DNA of 64,000 nucleotides from Phaeosaccion multiseriatum (lineage: Eukaryota > Ochrophyta, other classes): positions 3,410,001-3,474,000 of the forward strand of contig OZ218952.1 of NCBI GenBank assembly GCA_965112735.1. The letters run 5' to 3'. Each line of letters starts with the position of its first letter. The stretch's first letter is position 1. Below are positions 9,419-21,000 of the stretch, in pieces. Position numbers and translations under genes: made by a program. Below the pieces are notes generated by a model. It was not told the origin of the DNA, did not search any database, and saw only the letters and a list, made by a program, of their open reading frames with translations.

Positions 9419-10526
9419 TCAAAATTGAGCCGAAGCGCTCATCCTTGCTTCCCTCCACCGACCCGCATCACCACCCTCCCAGGGTTGTGGGTTCTGTCTG
9501 TCTTCCCACACTTCGACGCCCGGCCTCTCCTGCAAATAGGCCAGCATCGCGGGCTTGAGAACGCTGACGCCGTCCTCACTACCTCGGCCTCGGCCTGTGA
9601 TGACCTTGATCTCAGCCCCCGCCTTCGCCTCTAAGAGCACGTGACGAAGCGCTGCCTTGCTCGTTCCCCTGGTGAAGTCGTGCAAGTCCATCTCTTGGCC
9701 CCCTTTCTTCCAGTGATTCAAGACCCCTTGCGACACGGCCTCTGCGTACAGCTCGTCAGCAGCCTCCTCGTCGCCACCCTCCTACAGAGCGTCAATGGTG
9801 GAGCTGTAGGTAACTTCGTTGGGAGCGAGTCCTTCTGCCTTCATCTCCCTCAGCAAACCCAATGCCTCCACGTGTTGGCTGGCCTTGGCGCATGCGTTAA
9901 TGGTGGCGCTGTAGCTGATTACGTCGGGAGCGAGTCCTTCTGCCATCATCTCCCTCAGCAAACCCAACGCCTCCACGTGTTGGCTGGCATTGGCGCACGC
10001 ATGCGTCAATGGTGGCGCTGTAGCTGATTTCATTGGGGGCGACTCCTTCTGCCTTCATCTCCCTCAGTAAACCCAATGCCTCCAAGTGCTGGCTGGCCTT
10101 GGCGCATGCGTTTATGGCGGCACTGTAGCTGATTACGTTGGGAATGAGTCCTTCTGCCGTCATCTCCCTCAGTAAAACCATAGCCTCCACGTGTTGGTTG
10201 GCCCTGGCGCATGCGTCAATGGTGGCGTTGTAGCTGATTACGTCTGGAGCGAGGAGCGAGTCCTTCTGCCTTCATCCCCCTCAGTAAACCCAATGCCTCC
10301 ACGTGTGGCTGGCCTTGGCGCAAGCGTCAATGGTGGAGCTGTAGCTGATCACATCTGGCGTGAAGCCTTCCTTCTTAATCTCTTGCAGAAGTGCCAAAGC
10401 GCCCTTCCACCGCCCGCACTTCCCAATCGCGGTAATTGCAGCATTCAAACAGTACAGATCGGGCTTGATGCCTCGTGGGCCACCCTGTTCCAATCCTTTC
10501 CTCCTCAGATCTTGGATCTCCCTCAT
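9419..10526 (-). pseudogene. PPR-SMR protein gene, disrupted
   Basis: On the minus strand the first unit reads IKPDLYCLNAAITAIGKCG, followed by about five 35-residue pentatricopeptide repeats (LLREMKAEGLAPNEVTYSS type). The end is a C-terminal SMR domain (DLHDFTRGTSKAALRHVLLE, ITGRGRGSEDGVSVLKPAM). Such proteins bind organellar RNA. The reading frame is broken at four visible places: a 1-nt loss near 10304 (CACGTGTGGC against CACGTGTTGGC in sister repeats), a 7-nt duplication GAGCGAG near 10250, a 4-nt insertion near 10002, and an in-frame TAG at 9782-9784 between the last repeat and the SMR linker. The repeats are nearly identical at DNA level, including silent sites, so they amplified recently. 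Sequencing error in such an array could explain some indels but not the stop. Confidence 0.8.
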
Positions 10527-10931
10527 AAGCCGTATTCTCGACTTGTCACTTTTTTTCTTTTTTTCGTCGAGTTGATAAAGCCCTTAAGTGCCATCTATGA
10601 TTGTCTAAAAGTAATGTCTACCCCTGTGAGTTGGTACTAAAGTACCAACACGCATAGGAGACCCACGTTTTATCATTTTTTTTTTTTTTTTGGAGTCCTT
10701 CTTTTTTTAAAGGGCACGAGAGAAAAGGGAAGGCACAGCGTGGAGAAGCAGAGGCAGGATCCTTGCCGCGCAGGCCTTCTCTTCATTGGTGGGTGCTGGT
10801 GCAGGCCGCTGTCCGCCCGGCTGAGAGAAGTAAATTCTATCTCTTTGACACATCTTCGACACCGCTTGACCCCTTTCCTTTCACGAATACCTTATACAAG
10901 TCGTTCGTGTCTCCCTGGAGAGGTAGGGGCC
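10527..10931. promoter_or_regulatory. Divergent spacer with a shared 25-bp element
   Basis: It holds T-rich tracts (10549-10563, 10676-10691), a hairpin GTTGGTACT-AA-AGTACCAAC (10630-10649) and a 25-bp element at 10581-10605 starting CCCTTAAGTGCCATCTATG. The element is repeated with one mismatch at 36533-36557, also between divergent genes. Confidence 0.5.
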
Positions 10932-11388
10932 ATGGGGAAGCAGCAGACGTCTCGGCTTCTCCAGCGGCCCATCCTGCTCGCGGCGCTGCTGCTGGCGTCC
11001 CTGCTGCTCCTTTCAACGCAGGTGGTCGGGGCGCGCTCAGTTGAAGTGCGCAACCTTCGCGGGCTCGGGGGCTATGGGCGAAGCAAGGTCACCACGACAA
11101 CCACCACCACCACCAAAAAGGAAGAAGTAAGGGACGGAGGAGCCGGAGGAGCCGGTGGAGCTGGAGGTGAAGGAGGGGCCGGTGGAGCTGGAGGCGAGGG
11201 AGGCGCCGCTCCCGCTGCCGGCCCTGCCCCTGGAGGCGTCGCTCCCATTGCCGGGCCTGCCCCGTGCTCGGGTGGGGCTGCGGCGGCGGCTGGCAACGCG
11301 GCAGCAGCGGCGAGCTGTGGCTCTGCGGCGGCCGCGGCGGTAAGTGTTGCCATACACTGCGTCATGTATTTCGTGTCAGCTTCACACC

Positions 11389-11427
<39 letters not shown>

Positions 11428-12268
11428 CTTTCAATCTGTATGTTCTCTGTGCACGCAGGGTGGTGGCCGTGCTCCCGCACCCGCGCCATCAGGAGTCGCT
11501 CCCGTCGCCGCTCCTGCCCCCGCCCCTGCACCTTCACCCCCCCCCCCCGTCTTCAAGAAGACCAAGACCAAGACGAGGCACGTGCACCACAAGATCGAGC
11601 CCCAGCGCTACACACACTACACCACCTTCCCAGGCGGTTCCCACCACCGAAGGGCGGAGGAGGAGGCGGTGGAGGAAGACCAGGAGAAGGGCATGGCCAT
11701 GGAGCTAACGGTAGGGACAGGGACGGAAGAAGGGGGAATGTTTGACGACGCGGATAGCACTACCGACGAGGAAGATGGCCCTTGGTACACCATCACATCC
11801 TCCTCCTCTTTCTCTGAGGAGACGACTGACGGGGAGGTCGAGATCACGGAGGAGCAGGAGCAGTTGGTGATCTACGTCAACATGGAGCAGCAGCTGGAGG
11901 AGACGGTGGAGGAGTGGCAGGCTCGCGAGAGGGACCAGGCCGAGGCTGCTGTGGTGCTCCTCAGGGAGCGTCTAGCGGAACAAGGCCGCACAGACGAGCA
12001 TGCCGTGGCTGAGGTGAGGTGGGGGGGACAGGGCAAGGAGGGAGGGGGGGGAGAGGGGAAGTGAGAGCAGTGGGTGGTAACCAGCCGAGTGGTACTCGTT
12101 GTGTTGTTGTTGTTGTTGTTGTTGTTGTTGCTGTTGTGGTTATTGTTGTTGCTGTTGTTGTTGTACTTTTGTGTGTTTGTGTCTCGCTTCCCTCCACCAC
12201 AGGTGCGAGAGGTCATCTTGGCCGCCGTCGGGCTCGGAGGGGGCGGGGAGCAGGCCGCCGCAAACTGA
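10932..12268 (+). CDS. Secreted low-complexity protein
   Basis: Three phase-0 exons, 10932..11339, 11459..12013 and 12203..12268, encode about 342 aa. A strong signal peptide (RPILLAALLLASLLLLSTQ, cleavage near VVGA) directs it to the ER. Next come a Thr run and Gly/Ala and Ala/Pro-rich segments. The second exon adds APAPAPSPPPP, a Lys/Thr basic patch (VFKKTKTKTRHVHHK) and a long acidic Ser/Thr/Glu segment. The C-terminus is an amphipathic helix (EQLEETVEEW, DQAEAAVVLLRERL). I recognise no enzyme fold. The Ala/Pro-rich part fits an extracellular or wall-associated protein, but passage to the plastid cannot be excluded because the residue after the cleavage site is Arg rather than Phe. Intron 1 contains a (CT)n tract before its acceptor and intron 2 a (GTT)n tract. 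Confidence 0.75.
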
Positions 12269-13394
12269 GGAATGGGAGGAATACCCTCCCTTGGGAGTAG
12301 GGAAGAGGAAGGAGGGTCCGAGGGAAGCGACGAGGGGAGGGAGGGGCAGCACACTTTTTGTATTGTTGCGTGGAGGATTTTTGAATAGTGTGGCGGAAAG
12401 GAAATTGTTTGCAATATTAGGGGAGTTTATTTCAACCGGGGGAAGGGAGGGAGGGAGGGAGGGAGGGAGGGGGACGAGGAGGAGAAGGCGAGGAGGGTGT
12501 GTGGCGTGGTGCGTGTCGCCTCCCGTCAAAGGTGTAAATAATTCAATTGACCGATCATGGGCACTCAAAGGGTCATCATCATCATCGCATTACGGCAGGG
12601 GCACAACCCCCCCCCCCCCCTACCTCCTTCGTCCGACCAGCGATGAGCGCATTAAGAGGGACGCCGACCTCTACCTATCTCCTGCCTAACTACCTAACCA
12701 CCGTAGACATGACAGATTCGGGTCAGATGTCAGTGGGTGACCGTCAGTGGTAGAGCGCTCCGCTCATGATGGATACTTGAGAGCCCAACCACACACCAAC
12801 CAACCAACCAAACCCACAACCCATCCAATTGAGAGCCCCAGCTTGGTCATCCGGCCCCGGTGGTGACTCGTTGACGACCTGCTGTGCTTGTGCTGTGCTG
12901 TTGCTGTGTGCTAGGGGAGTATTTGACGACAAGTGTCGAACCTCCGTACAACACACACGCACACGCATGCACACGCACCCACATCGGTGCCGTTGCTGCT
13001 GATGCTGCCCATATGACTGCTACTGCTACTGCGGCTGCTGCTGTAAGCCTACCCATCCAATCCATCCAGGGCGGTTGGTTGTTCGAGGAGGTGGTGCTCT
13101 CCTGTCGTCTCCGGTCTGTGGCTGTGGCGGGAGGACACCCCCGTAAGAAGCTGCAGCCTGCCCAGCGAGTACCACTGCCTGAAAACTCTTCTGCGGACCT
13201 TATTACCACCTACTGCTGCAGCTGCTGTGCTTTTTGCCCCTCCAACAGGCACTGTTTTCGGCCGCACACGTCGGTCGATATATAGAGCATGGAGGAGCTC
13301 CATGTTTCAACAACAAGAAGTCGTGGCCAAAGTAGAGCACGGCTTCGTGGAGCTCTCTCCAGGACCGGTGCTTTGAGATTCCTCTTCCGTAGTT
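12269..13394. other. Intergenic with tRNA-like fragment and one dispersed-motif copy
   Basis: It contains a GGGA run (12444-12470), a C13 tract (12606-12620), a tRNA-Met-like fragment (12730-12790) and a degenerate copy of the dispersed motif at 13201-13230 (TATTACCACCTACTGCTGC). No protein gene is supported. Confidence 0.6.
12730..12790 (+). other. Degenerate tRNA-Met-like fragment
   Basis: CAGTGGTAGAGCGCT resembles a tRNA D-arm/A box. Downstream CTCCG-CTCATGA-TGGAT gives a 7-nt anticodon loop with CAT in the right place on a 4-bp stem plus one mismatch. No T-arm (GGTTCGAATCC) follows and the acceptor stem does not pair, so this is a decayed tRNA or the head of a tRNA-derived SINE, not a working tRNA gene. 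Confidence 0.35.
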
Positions 13395-13931
13395 CTACAA
13401 CATGGCCGTGACGCTGACGGAAACAAGCGCTCTCTTGTCCGATGACACCGCGGGGCTGTACACGAGAGTCAGCGCTGGGGCCCTCGCCTTCGGTGCTGTC
13501 ATTGCTGTTGGCGCCCCCTCCTTCTCACTGCCGGGCCGTTCACCAGCATCCCTGCGGGGGCCGGTAGCAGCCAGCCAGTCCTCCCACTTCTGCAGTACCG
13601 CTTCCATCCTCCTCCCGTCGTCCCCCCCCCCTGCCTCAGGCACCACCGCCAGCTGGGCATGGACGAGCCTGTCCTTGCCACTTCCCGCCTCCTTGAGAAG
13701 CTGGTCTATCTTGGCCAGCGCCTCAGTAGTCTGCTCCTCCACACTACCCTTCGCTTCCCCTCCCCCATCTTCTGCTCCCCCTGCCAGGGAAGTAGTCCCT
13801 CCTCCGGCTGTCTGCCCACTGATATAGACCGTGCCTCTACCCTGTGCCACAACGACTGCTTTGCTCTCCCGTGCACCTGGACGGACCCTTCGCACGGTAC
13901 CTGCAGCTGCCGACCCTCCTCGTCCTCCTCG

Positions 13932-13967
<36 letters not shown>

Positions 13968-14536
13968 GGAGTCCACTTGGGCCAGAGCCGCGTCAATCTC
14001 CTGCAGGGAAGGGGAACACGTATCAGCAACTGAACCCAACTCATTTCCCCCCCGGCAGCAAGTCGGTATGTTTGCGGATGTGCGTCCCCTCTCGATTCTT
14101 TGTCCCCCTTTGTCCCCTTCCCCCGCCTTTCTCTGCACGATGTCTTCCTTACCTCCTTCCGGAGGCCCTTGCTGATCATGCCAAAGAAAGGAGGTGGGCA
14201 GGGGGATAAAGGCGGTGAAGGAGGCATGAGCTAGAAACAAGGTAAGCACTGCCCTGGGACACCACGCCGCCCCACACTCCCCCCCCCCTTCTTTCTAACT
14301 CCCGGCACTCATCCTTACATCGTCACAATTATACCATGCCACACCAGTTCGCACCTGGTCAAAAACGCCACCCTCTGACTTAGCGACGAGCCCCTGGTCT
14401 TCTGATGGCCGAGGAAATGGACCGCCCTCCGCACCATATCATCTCGGACTCCCGATCCTCCCACTTCCTCTCCATTGCCGGAACTACTGGTGCCACTCTT
14501 ACCGCTGTCACCTCCTTCCTCATTTGAGTCACTCAT
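13395..14536 (-). CDS. Pex14 N-domain fused to a RidA (YjgF/YER057c) domain
   Basis: Three phase-consistent exons: 14536..14355, a 19-nt microexon 14171..14153, and 14000..13395, for 268 aa. Residues about 30-75 form a canonical Pex14 N-terminal domain: MVRRAVHFLGHQKTR, SSLSQRVAFLT, SKGLRKE, EIDAALAQV. In Pex14 this helical bundle binds Pex5 WxxxF motifs at the peroxisome docking complex. After poly-Ala the rest is a RidA-family fold: GTVYISGQTA, EEQTTEALAKIDQLLKEAGS, LQKWEDWLA and a C-terminal VSVSVTAM strand. It carries a longer insertion than usual before the last strands, so the catalytic Arg cannot be placed with certainty. RidA proteins hydrolyse reactive imines released by PLP enzymes or amino-acid oxidases. 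The C-terminus (TAML) is not a good PTS1. It diverges from the WD40 gene across 288 bp. Confidence 0.85.
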
Positions 14537-14824
14537 TTCGAGCCGCAGTAATCAGGAGAGAGGCTCAATCAGGAGGGGAGTATGCCGAAAAAAGTGAAAA
14601 AAAGGAGAATTGGAGGGATAGGGGTGGCTTTGCTTGCTTTGGAGGGGAGATAAAAGCTTGGCGGAAAGGGTGAAAGGGATGATCGGACACAATGATGGAG
14701 ATACAAGAAGTCGAATCCACGCTACGCCAGCTGTTGTGAAACCGTGAGAAAGCTGATATGCACGCACAAAACAAACTTGCAGCGCGCGGCGCCGGCCGTG
14801 TACATCCCTGAATACCTGTGAGCA
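14537..14824. promoter_or_regulatory. Probable bidirectional promoter, 288 bp
   Basis: The spacer lies between the start codons of the Pex14-N/RidA gene (-) and the EF-hand/WD40 gene (+). It is A/T-richer than its surroundings, with a CGCGCGGCGCCGG block near 14785. Confidence 0.5.
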
Positions 14825-17299
14825 ATGGCTTCCCGACCAGAAGGAGGGTCGGGGGGAGGCTCAGAAGCGGGAGAGCGGACTTTCTTGACCGGTGTCAACA
14901 ACCTCGGGGATCACAATGAAGAGGATGACTTGTTGCTCGAAATGCGGGGAAGGGGCTACACGGACGCAGCGGAGAGAGACGAGCGAGGCTACACGGACAT
15001 GACGGAGAGAGACGGGGAGGAGGACGAGGACGAGGACATTGATGGTTATGGCAATGCCGTAGGAGAAGGGGGTGGCAATCCTGGCGATGGTGACGAGGAA
15101 GCGCGTGAAGACAGCCTGGAGCAGCTGCTGGGGCCGGGGGAGGTCGGGACCGGAGCTCTGAGCGCGTTTATCGGCACGGTGCTCATGACTCTTGACTCTG
15201 ATCGGACAGTGGTGTTGAAGCACGAGTTCTTCAAGCAGCCAAACCAGGCCCTCGACATTGTGCAGTTCGTCCAGGTAACCGATCTGGCTTCCCCTCATTT
15301 TCCATCTACCCTCTGCCCTCTGCCCTCTGCCATCTGAACTACCTCCACTACCCAGCTCTAAACTCGGCCCTCCCTCTTCTATCACCCAGCTCCACTCCAG
15401 AGATACTGTCTAAGTAAAGGGGCTTCCGGGTACACATCAACAACTCTATTGAGGAGGAATGCATCACCTTCCTCCGCTCTCTCCCCTTCTTGACAAAAGA
15501 GTCCTACTACACCTCCCTTCGCCTGTCCACATGTGCCCAACACTGACACTGAACCTCCGCCTCCACCGCTACCCTACTTTCAACCCTCCACACCCACAAC
15601 TGCGCTCCGACAGGCCATGAGCACATTCCTCCGAGGCGAGTGCGAGCTCAACCCCAAACTGATTGTGTACCACCTCTGTGAGATGTTCAACCTCATTGAC
15701 GTGAACGGAGACGCTGCCGTGGACTGGGGCGAGTTTACATCCTTTATGGTGGACGTCGGCATGAAGGAGTGGGAGGGGAGCGGGGGGAAGCTGCCGCTCC
15801 TCACTCACAGGTGCGCATATGTCAAGCATATCATACGTATGCTAGGGGAGTATGTCAAGCATATCATACGTATACTAGGGGAGTATGTCAAGGATATCAT
15901 ACGTATGCTAGGGGAGTATGTCAAGCATATCATACGTATACTAGGGGAGTATGTCAAGGATATCATACGTATGCTAGGGGAGTATGTCAAGCATATCATA
16001 CGTATACTAGGGGAGTATGTCAAGGATATCATACGTATGCTAGGGGAGAGAAGACAGGAGAGGAGAGATGGAGAGGGGAGAGGAGAGGAGAGGAGAGAGG
16101 AGAGAGACACGGGAGAGGGGACTGGGGAGAGGGGAGAGGGGAGAGGGGAGAGGGGAGAGGAGAGGAGGAGAGGAGGAGAGGAGGAGTGGAGGAGTGGAGG
16201 AGTGGAGGAGTGGAGGAGGGGAGGAGTAGAGGAGAGGAGGAGTAGAGGAGTAGAGGAGAGGAGGAGTAGAGGAGTAGAGGAGAGGAGGAGTAGAGGAGTA
16301 GAGGAGAGGAGGAGAGGAGAGATGAAAGAGGAGAGGAGGAGTAGAGGAGAGCTGAAAACTCATGATGTCAAGCGTGCAAGACAAAGGCCTATGTGTTTGC
16401 ACAGGCCGGCCTGCAAGACAAAGGCCTATATGTTTGCACAGGCCTGCCTGTACCTTCCCTTGTCCACTTCCTGCGGTGCGGTCCTTGGCCGCATACCACG
16501 CCCCCCACCCAATCCGCCCACATACCGGCGCACCCACCCATCTACCCCCCCCCCCACACACACACCCACACACACCCACAAACACCCCACCCTCTTCAAA
16601 CGCACATGTGCACACGCGCACAACGTATCAATGATGCAGGGGGTGTGTTGAGCAGATGAGTCCCTTGACAGAGGTCGAGAAAACTTTCTTCTTCCCGGCC
16701 AACGACGCCGTGGTGGTGCTCGAACCGAACGCCTCAAGCTTCAGTTCCTTCACGGCCTCCACTCTCGCCTTCAGGAAGACATATACGGTGAGAGGGAGAG
16801 GGAGGGGGAGAGGGAGAGGGAGAGGGAGAGGGAGAGAGAGACAGAGAGGGAGGGAGAGGGACGGAGAGGGAGAGCGAGGGGGACGGGGAGGCCCAAGAGG
16901 CATGGGAGCGAAGGAGAAAAGGGCGCAAGAGATGGCCTGGACTCATCGCACTCGCTCCTTGACTTCTTCGCCCTGGCCCGCCTCCGTCCGTCGTCTCCCC
17001 CATACGCCTCTACCCAACACCCCCCCCCTCTGACTCTTGTGCTCCTCCTCACCCCTACCAGGTTCAGACCAAGAGCAGCATCAAGTGGGTAGAGCATGCT
17101 TCGGACTCTGCGCTATACATTGTCTCCACGGCCGACAAGGCACTGCACTTGCTTGATGAGTCCGTTGGGCAACCCGTCCGGTCAATTCGCCTCTCCAGGC
17201 AAGTGGGGGGGGGAGGGGGGAGTGGACTGAGGAGGGCATGGACAGGCTGTGGGTATGATAGCCAAGGGGAAAGTGATTTCAAGAGCAGTGGTTTGGGGA

Positions 17300-17335
<36 letters not shown>

Positions 17336-17977
17336 AGAAAGGAGGGCGGGACGCGGCGGGAGGGAGGACAGGAAGGAGTATGCAGTCGAAGAGGGAAGAG
17401 AAGATCGAGAAGGCAAGACAGGACAAGGCACAGAGGCTTACGCTCCTCTCCCTCCCCCCCCCCTCCCCCCTCTTCCTCCACTCTCTCTACCCTTCTCCCC
17501 CCCCCCCCACCCCCTCCCCTCTCCTCCTCTCCAACAACGACAGCAACTGCTTCTCTATGGAACTGCGCTCTCCCCAACAGGATCTCCTTTTCACGGGGCA
17601 CCTTGATGGTCTGGTGCGCGTGTGGAAGTGGCCAGACCTCCTCAAGCCCCTCAAGCCTGCTTGCTTCTCCGTCATGGGCAGGAGCAAGGACAAGAAGGTA
17701 AGGGGTCGCAGGGAGGGAGGGACGGAGGGAGGGAGGGAGGGAGGGACGGAGGGACGGAGGGAGGGATGGAGGGAGGGAGGGAGAGGGTGGGTGAAGAGGA
17801 GCCCAGGCCCACACCTACATGCTCATGCTCACCCCCACCCCCCTAACCACACTCACACGCACGCACACACACATGCACACACACGCACACATCGATCCAC
17901 ACGCACACCCACCCACATGCACACACACACACATCCACACCCACCCACCCACACACACACACACCCACACACACCCA

Positions 17978-18025
<48 letters not shown>

Positions 18026-21000
18026 CCACACGTACACACTCACCCACACACACCCCCACGCGCGCGCACACACACACCGACCCACACGCACACACACGCA
18101 CACACACATACACGTACACACGCACACACGCATACACCGACCCACACGCGCACGCACACACCCACACACGCACACACCCACACACCCACGCACCCACACA
18201 CTCACACCCACACACACACACACACACCGAACGATACGCACCCCACATGCACACACACGCACACACACGCACACACACTCTCACACACACACACACCGCA
18301 TGGTCAGTTCTATGCGGACGGCGAAGTGAAGACCTCTTCTCGCCGCCCTTTGCAGCCATCCACGGGCTTCCCGGGGGCGCACACCGACGTGGTGCTAAAG
18401 CTCCTCGTGCTACCGGGCCTTAACCTCGTGGCGAGCAGCAGCATGGATCACTTAATCAAGGTATTGGGTGTCAGGAGGGGGGGGGGGGGCGGGAGAGAGG
18501 AGGGAGTGAGGAGGGAGAGTGGAGGGCGGGGGGGAGGGAGAGAGGAGGGAGAGAGGAGAGAGGGGTGTGTAGGGGGAGGGGTGGCGGGTGTGGGTGTGTT
18601 AGGGTCTGTGGTGGGAGGCGTGAGGTGTTAACACCAAACCCAAGCGCGCTCTGTCTCTTGTCTTCTCTCACGCCTTTCCCTCCCTCCCTCCCTCCCTCCC
18701 TCCGCCCCTCCCTACCTTCCTCCCTCGAATACTCCTCCCGATGATGTGTGTTTGTGTGTGGCCCTGCTGCCCGGAGCAGTTGTGGGATGTGACCAACTGG
18801 GCCTTAGCAAACACTCTGACAGGCCATCATCAGGGAGTGCGCACCATGAGTTATTGCACCAGTAACGGACTTCTGGTAAGTCAGTGAGAATGAGGGTGTG
18901 GGAAGGACTAGAATGAGAGGGAGGGAGTGCGTGGGTACGTGGGTGAGTGGGCGAGTGGGTGGGTGGGTGGATGGGAAGGAGTAGATTGAGGAGTGAGCGA
19001 GGGAGTGAGCGCATGAGTGATTAGGGAGGTGAGAGGAGTGGGTGAGGGAATGAGTGAGCAAGTGAGCAAGAGTGCGTGAGTGCGTGAATGAGTGACGGAG
19101 GGACTTACAGAGTGAGTACAGCACATCACGCTTCGCTCAACCCCCCCCCCCCAATCCACCCACGCCCTCCCCCACGCCCTCCCCCACACCCTCCCCCACC
19201 CACGCACCCACTCACGCACCCACGCATTGTCGAGAAGGTGTCTGCGGGTTTCGAATTCGAGTGTCTTCTGTGGAACCCGTTCATCTCGCGGCCCGTCAGT
19301 CGCCTCAGTGGTCACGCCGCCCCCATGTGCGGGGTGTTTATGGTCCCCAACACCCCGCAGCTCTTCACGGGAGACACTAGGTACGCATCTGCACACATGG
19401 TCGTCAAGTTGGAGCTGCATACGCCCATGCACACATGCACGAGATGGTGCGGCACACACACACACATTCATTCTCAAGTCAAGCATGCTACCTCCCTCCC
19501 TCCCTCCCTCCCTCCCTCCCTCCCTCCCTCCCTCTGTCCCTCCCTCCTTGCCCTCCCTCCATCTGTATTACCAACCGGCCTACCGGCCGTCAGTGGTGTA
19601 ATGAAGGTGTGGGACACACGGAGCTTCTCCTGCGTACAGACAGTGTGCTTCTTCTCGCAGAACAGAAAGCACTACCGAGGCAAGGGGGGAAAGGGGAAAG
19701 GAAAGCGTAGCGGAGGGAAGGGGGGGGGGGGCGGAGGGGGCCGGGGGGGGGGAGAAGGTGTCGTGGGAGGAGGCGGTGGAAACGGGGAGACCGGAGGGGG
19801 TGAGGGGGGAGCAAGCGAGGGAGGAGAAGGGCAGGGAGGAGGAGGAGGAGGAGGAGGAGGAGGGGACGGAGGAGGAGGAGGAGGAGGAGGAGGAGGAGGT
19901 GGTGGTGGTGGTGGTGGTGGTGGTGGTGGTGGTGGTGGAAGAGGAGGAGGCTGCTCTGGAAGAAAGGGTGTGGCCAATCTGTCCCTGCTCAACACCGTAC
20001 AGATGCGATCCTTCGTCGTTCTGTGGCCCTATAACCTCCTTCTTGGGGCAGGGCGATCGTTGCAGGCCTTTGATTGGATGCAGGAGGCGTCTGACCTATT
20101 GACAGACGAGTCTCCTTGCTTCGCGGTGGCGTTTAACAAAGACGATCACACGCTCTGCACAGCATCTGCGCTTGGGGCCAAGGTGAGTGAGAGCGGGGGG
20201 GGGGAGGGGGGGGAGGGGAGGGGAGGGGAGGGGAGGGGAGGGGAGGGAGGGGGGGGAGGGACGGTGGAAGGAGTTTAATGAGAAGAAGAAGAGCAAGGAG
20301 GAAGAGGAGGCGCTGTGTGACGTCACCAGTCTTCTTGCTTTCCTCTTTCTCGTCCTCATCCACGCCATCCTCTTCCTCTCGTCCAATCTCTGTCTCTCGT
20401 GTCTGGCGGGCGTAGGTGTGGGATGCTTCCACCGGATGTCTGCTGCGCTCTTTCAAGCTCGACGAGCGGCGGGGAGGGGGGTCCGTTCCTCCGCCCTACA
20501 CAGCCATGTGCCTCGACACGGGCAATAGGAAGATCGTCGCCGCCACACAGGTGGGTGGAGGGCTCCGTTAAGGGGTCTGTTGAGGGGTTGAGGGGTCCGT
20601 TACTCACTAACCAACACACTCACTTAGTCGCTCACTCACTCACTTACTCACTCACTCATTCACTCACTCACTTTCTACCTCACACCCTCCCTCCCTCCCT
20701 CCCTCCCTCCCTCCAATGCTCAGAACGGAGAGGTGACAGTCCACAACTACCTCACCGGAAACCTCATGAAGAGCCTCGCCTATGAGGACTGCAAGGGCCG
20801 GGCACATGATGGAGAGGTGAGCAGCCTCATCTGCGCACAAGCAGAGCGCATACTCATCACGGCAGGGGCGGACAGGTAAGAAAGAGGGAGGGAGGGAGGG
20901 AGGGAGGGAGGGAGAGAGGGAGGGAGGAAGGAAGGAAGGAAGCAAGGAAGGAAGGAAGGAAGGAAGGAAGGAAGGAAGGAAGGAAGGAAGGAAGGAAGGA

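Noticed and set aside
15400-15545. Protein-like frame in WD40-gene intron 1 ([20 protein letters not shown])
   Set aside because: No acceptor/donor pair keeps the phase. Exon 1 joins the EF-hand exon directly in frame with a natural sequence, so this is at most an unused or alternative exon.
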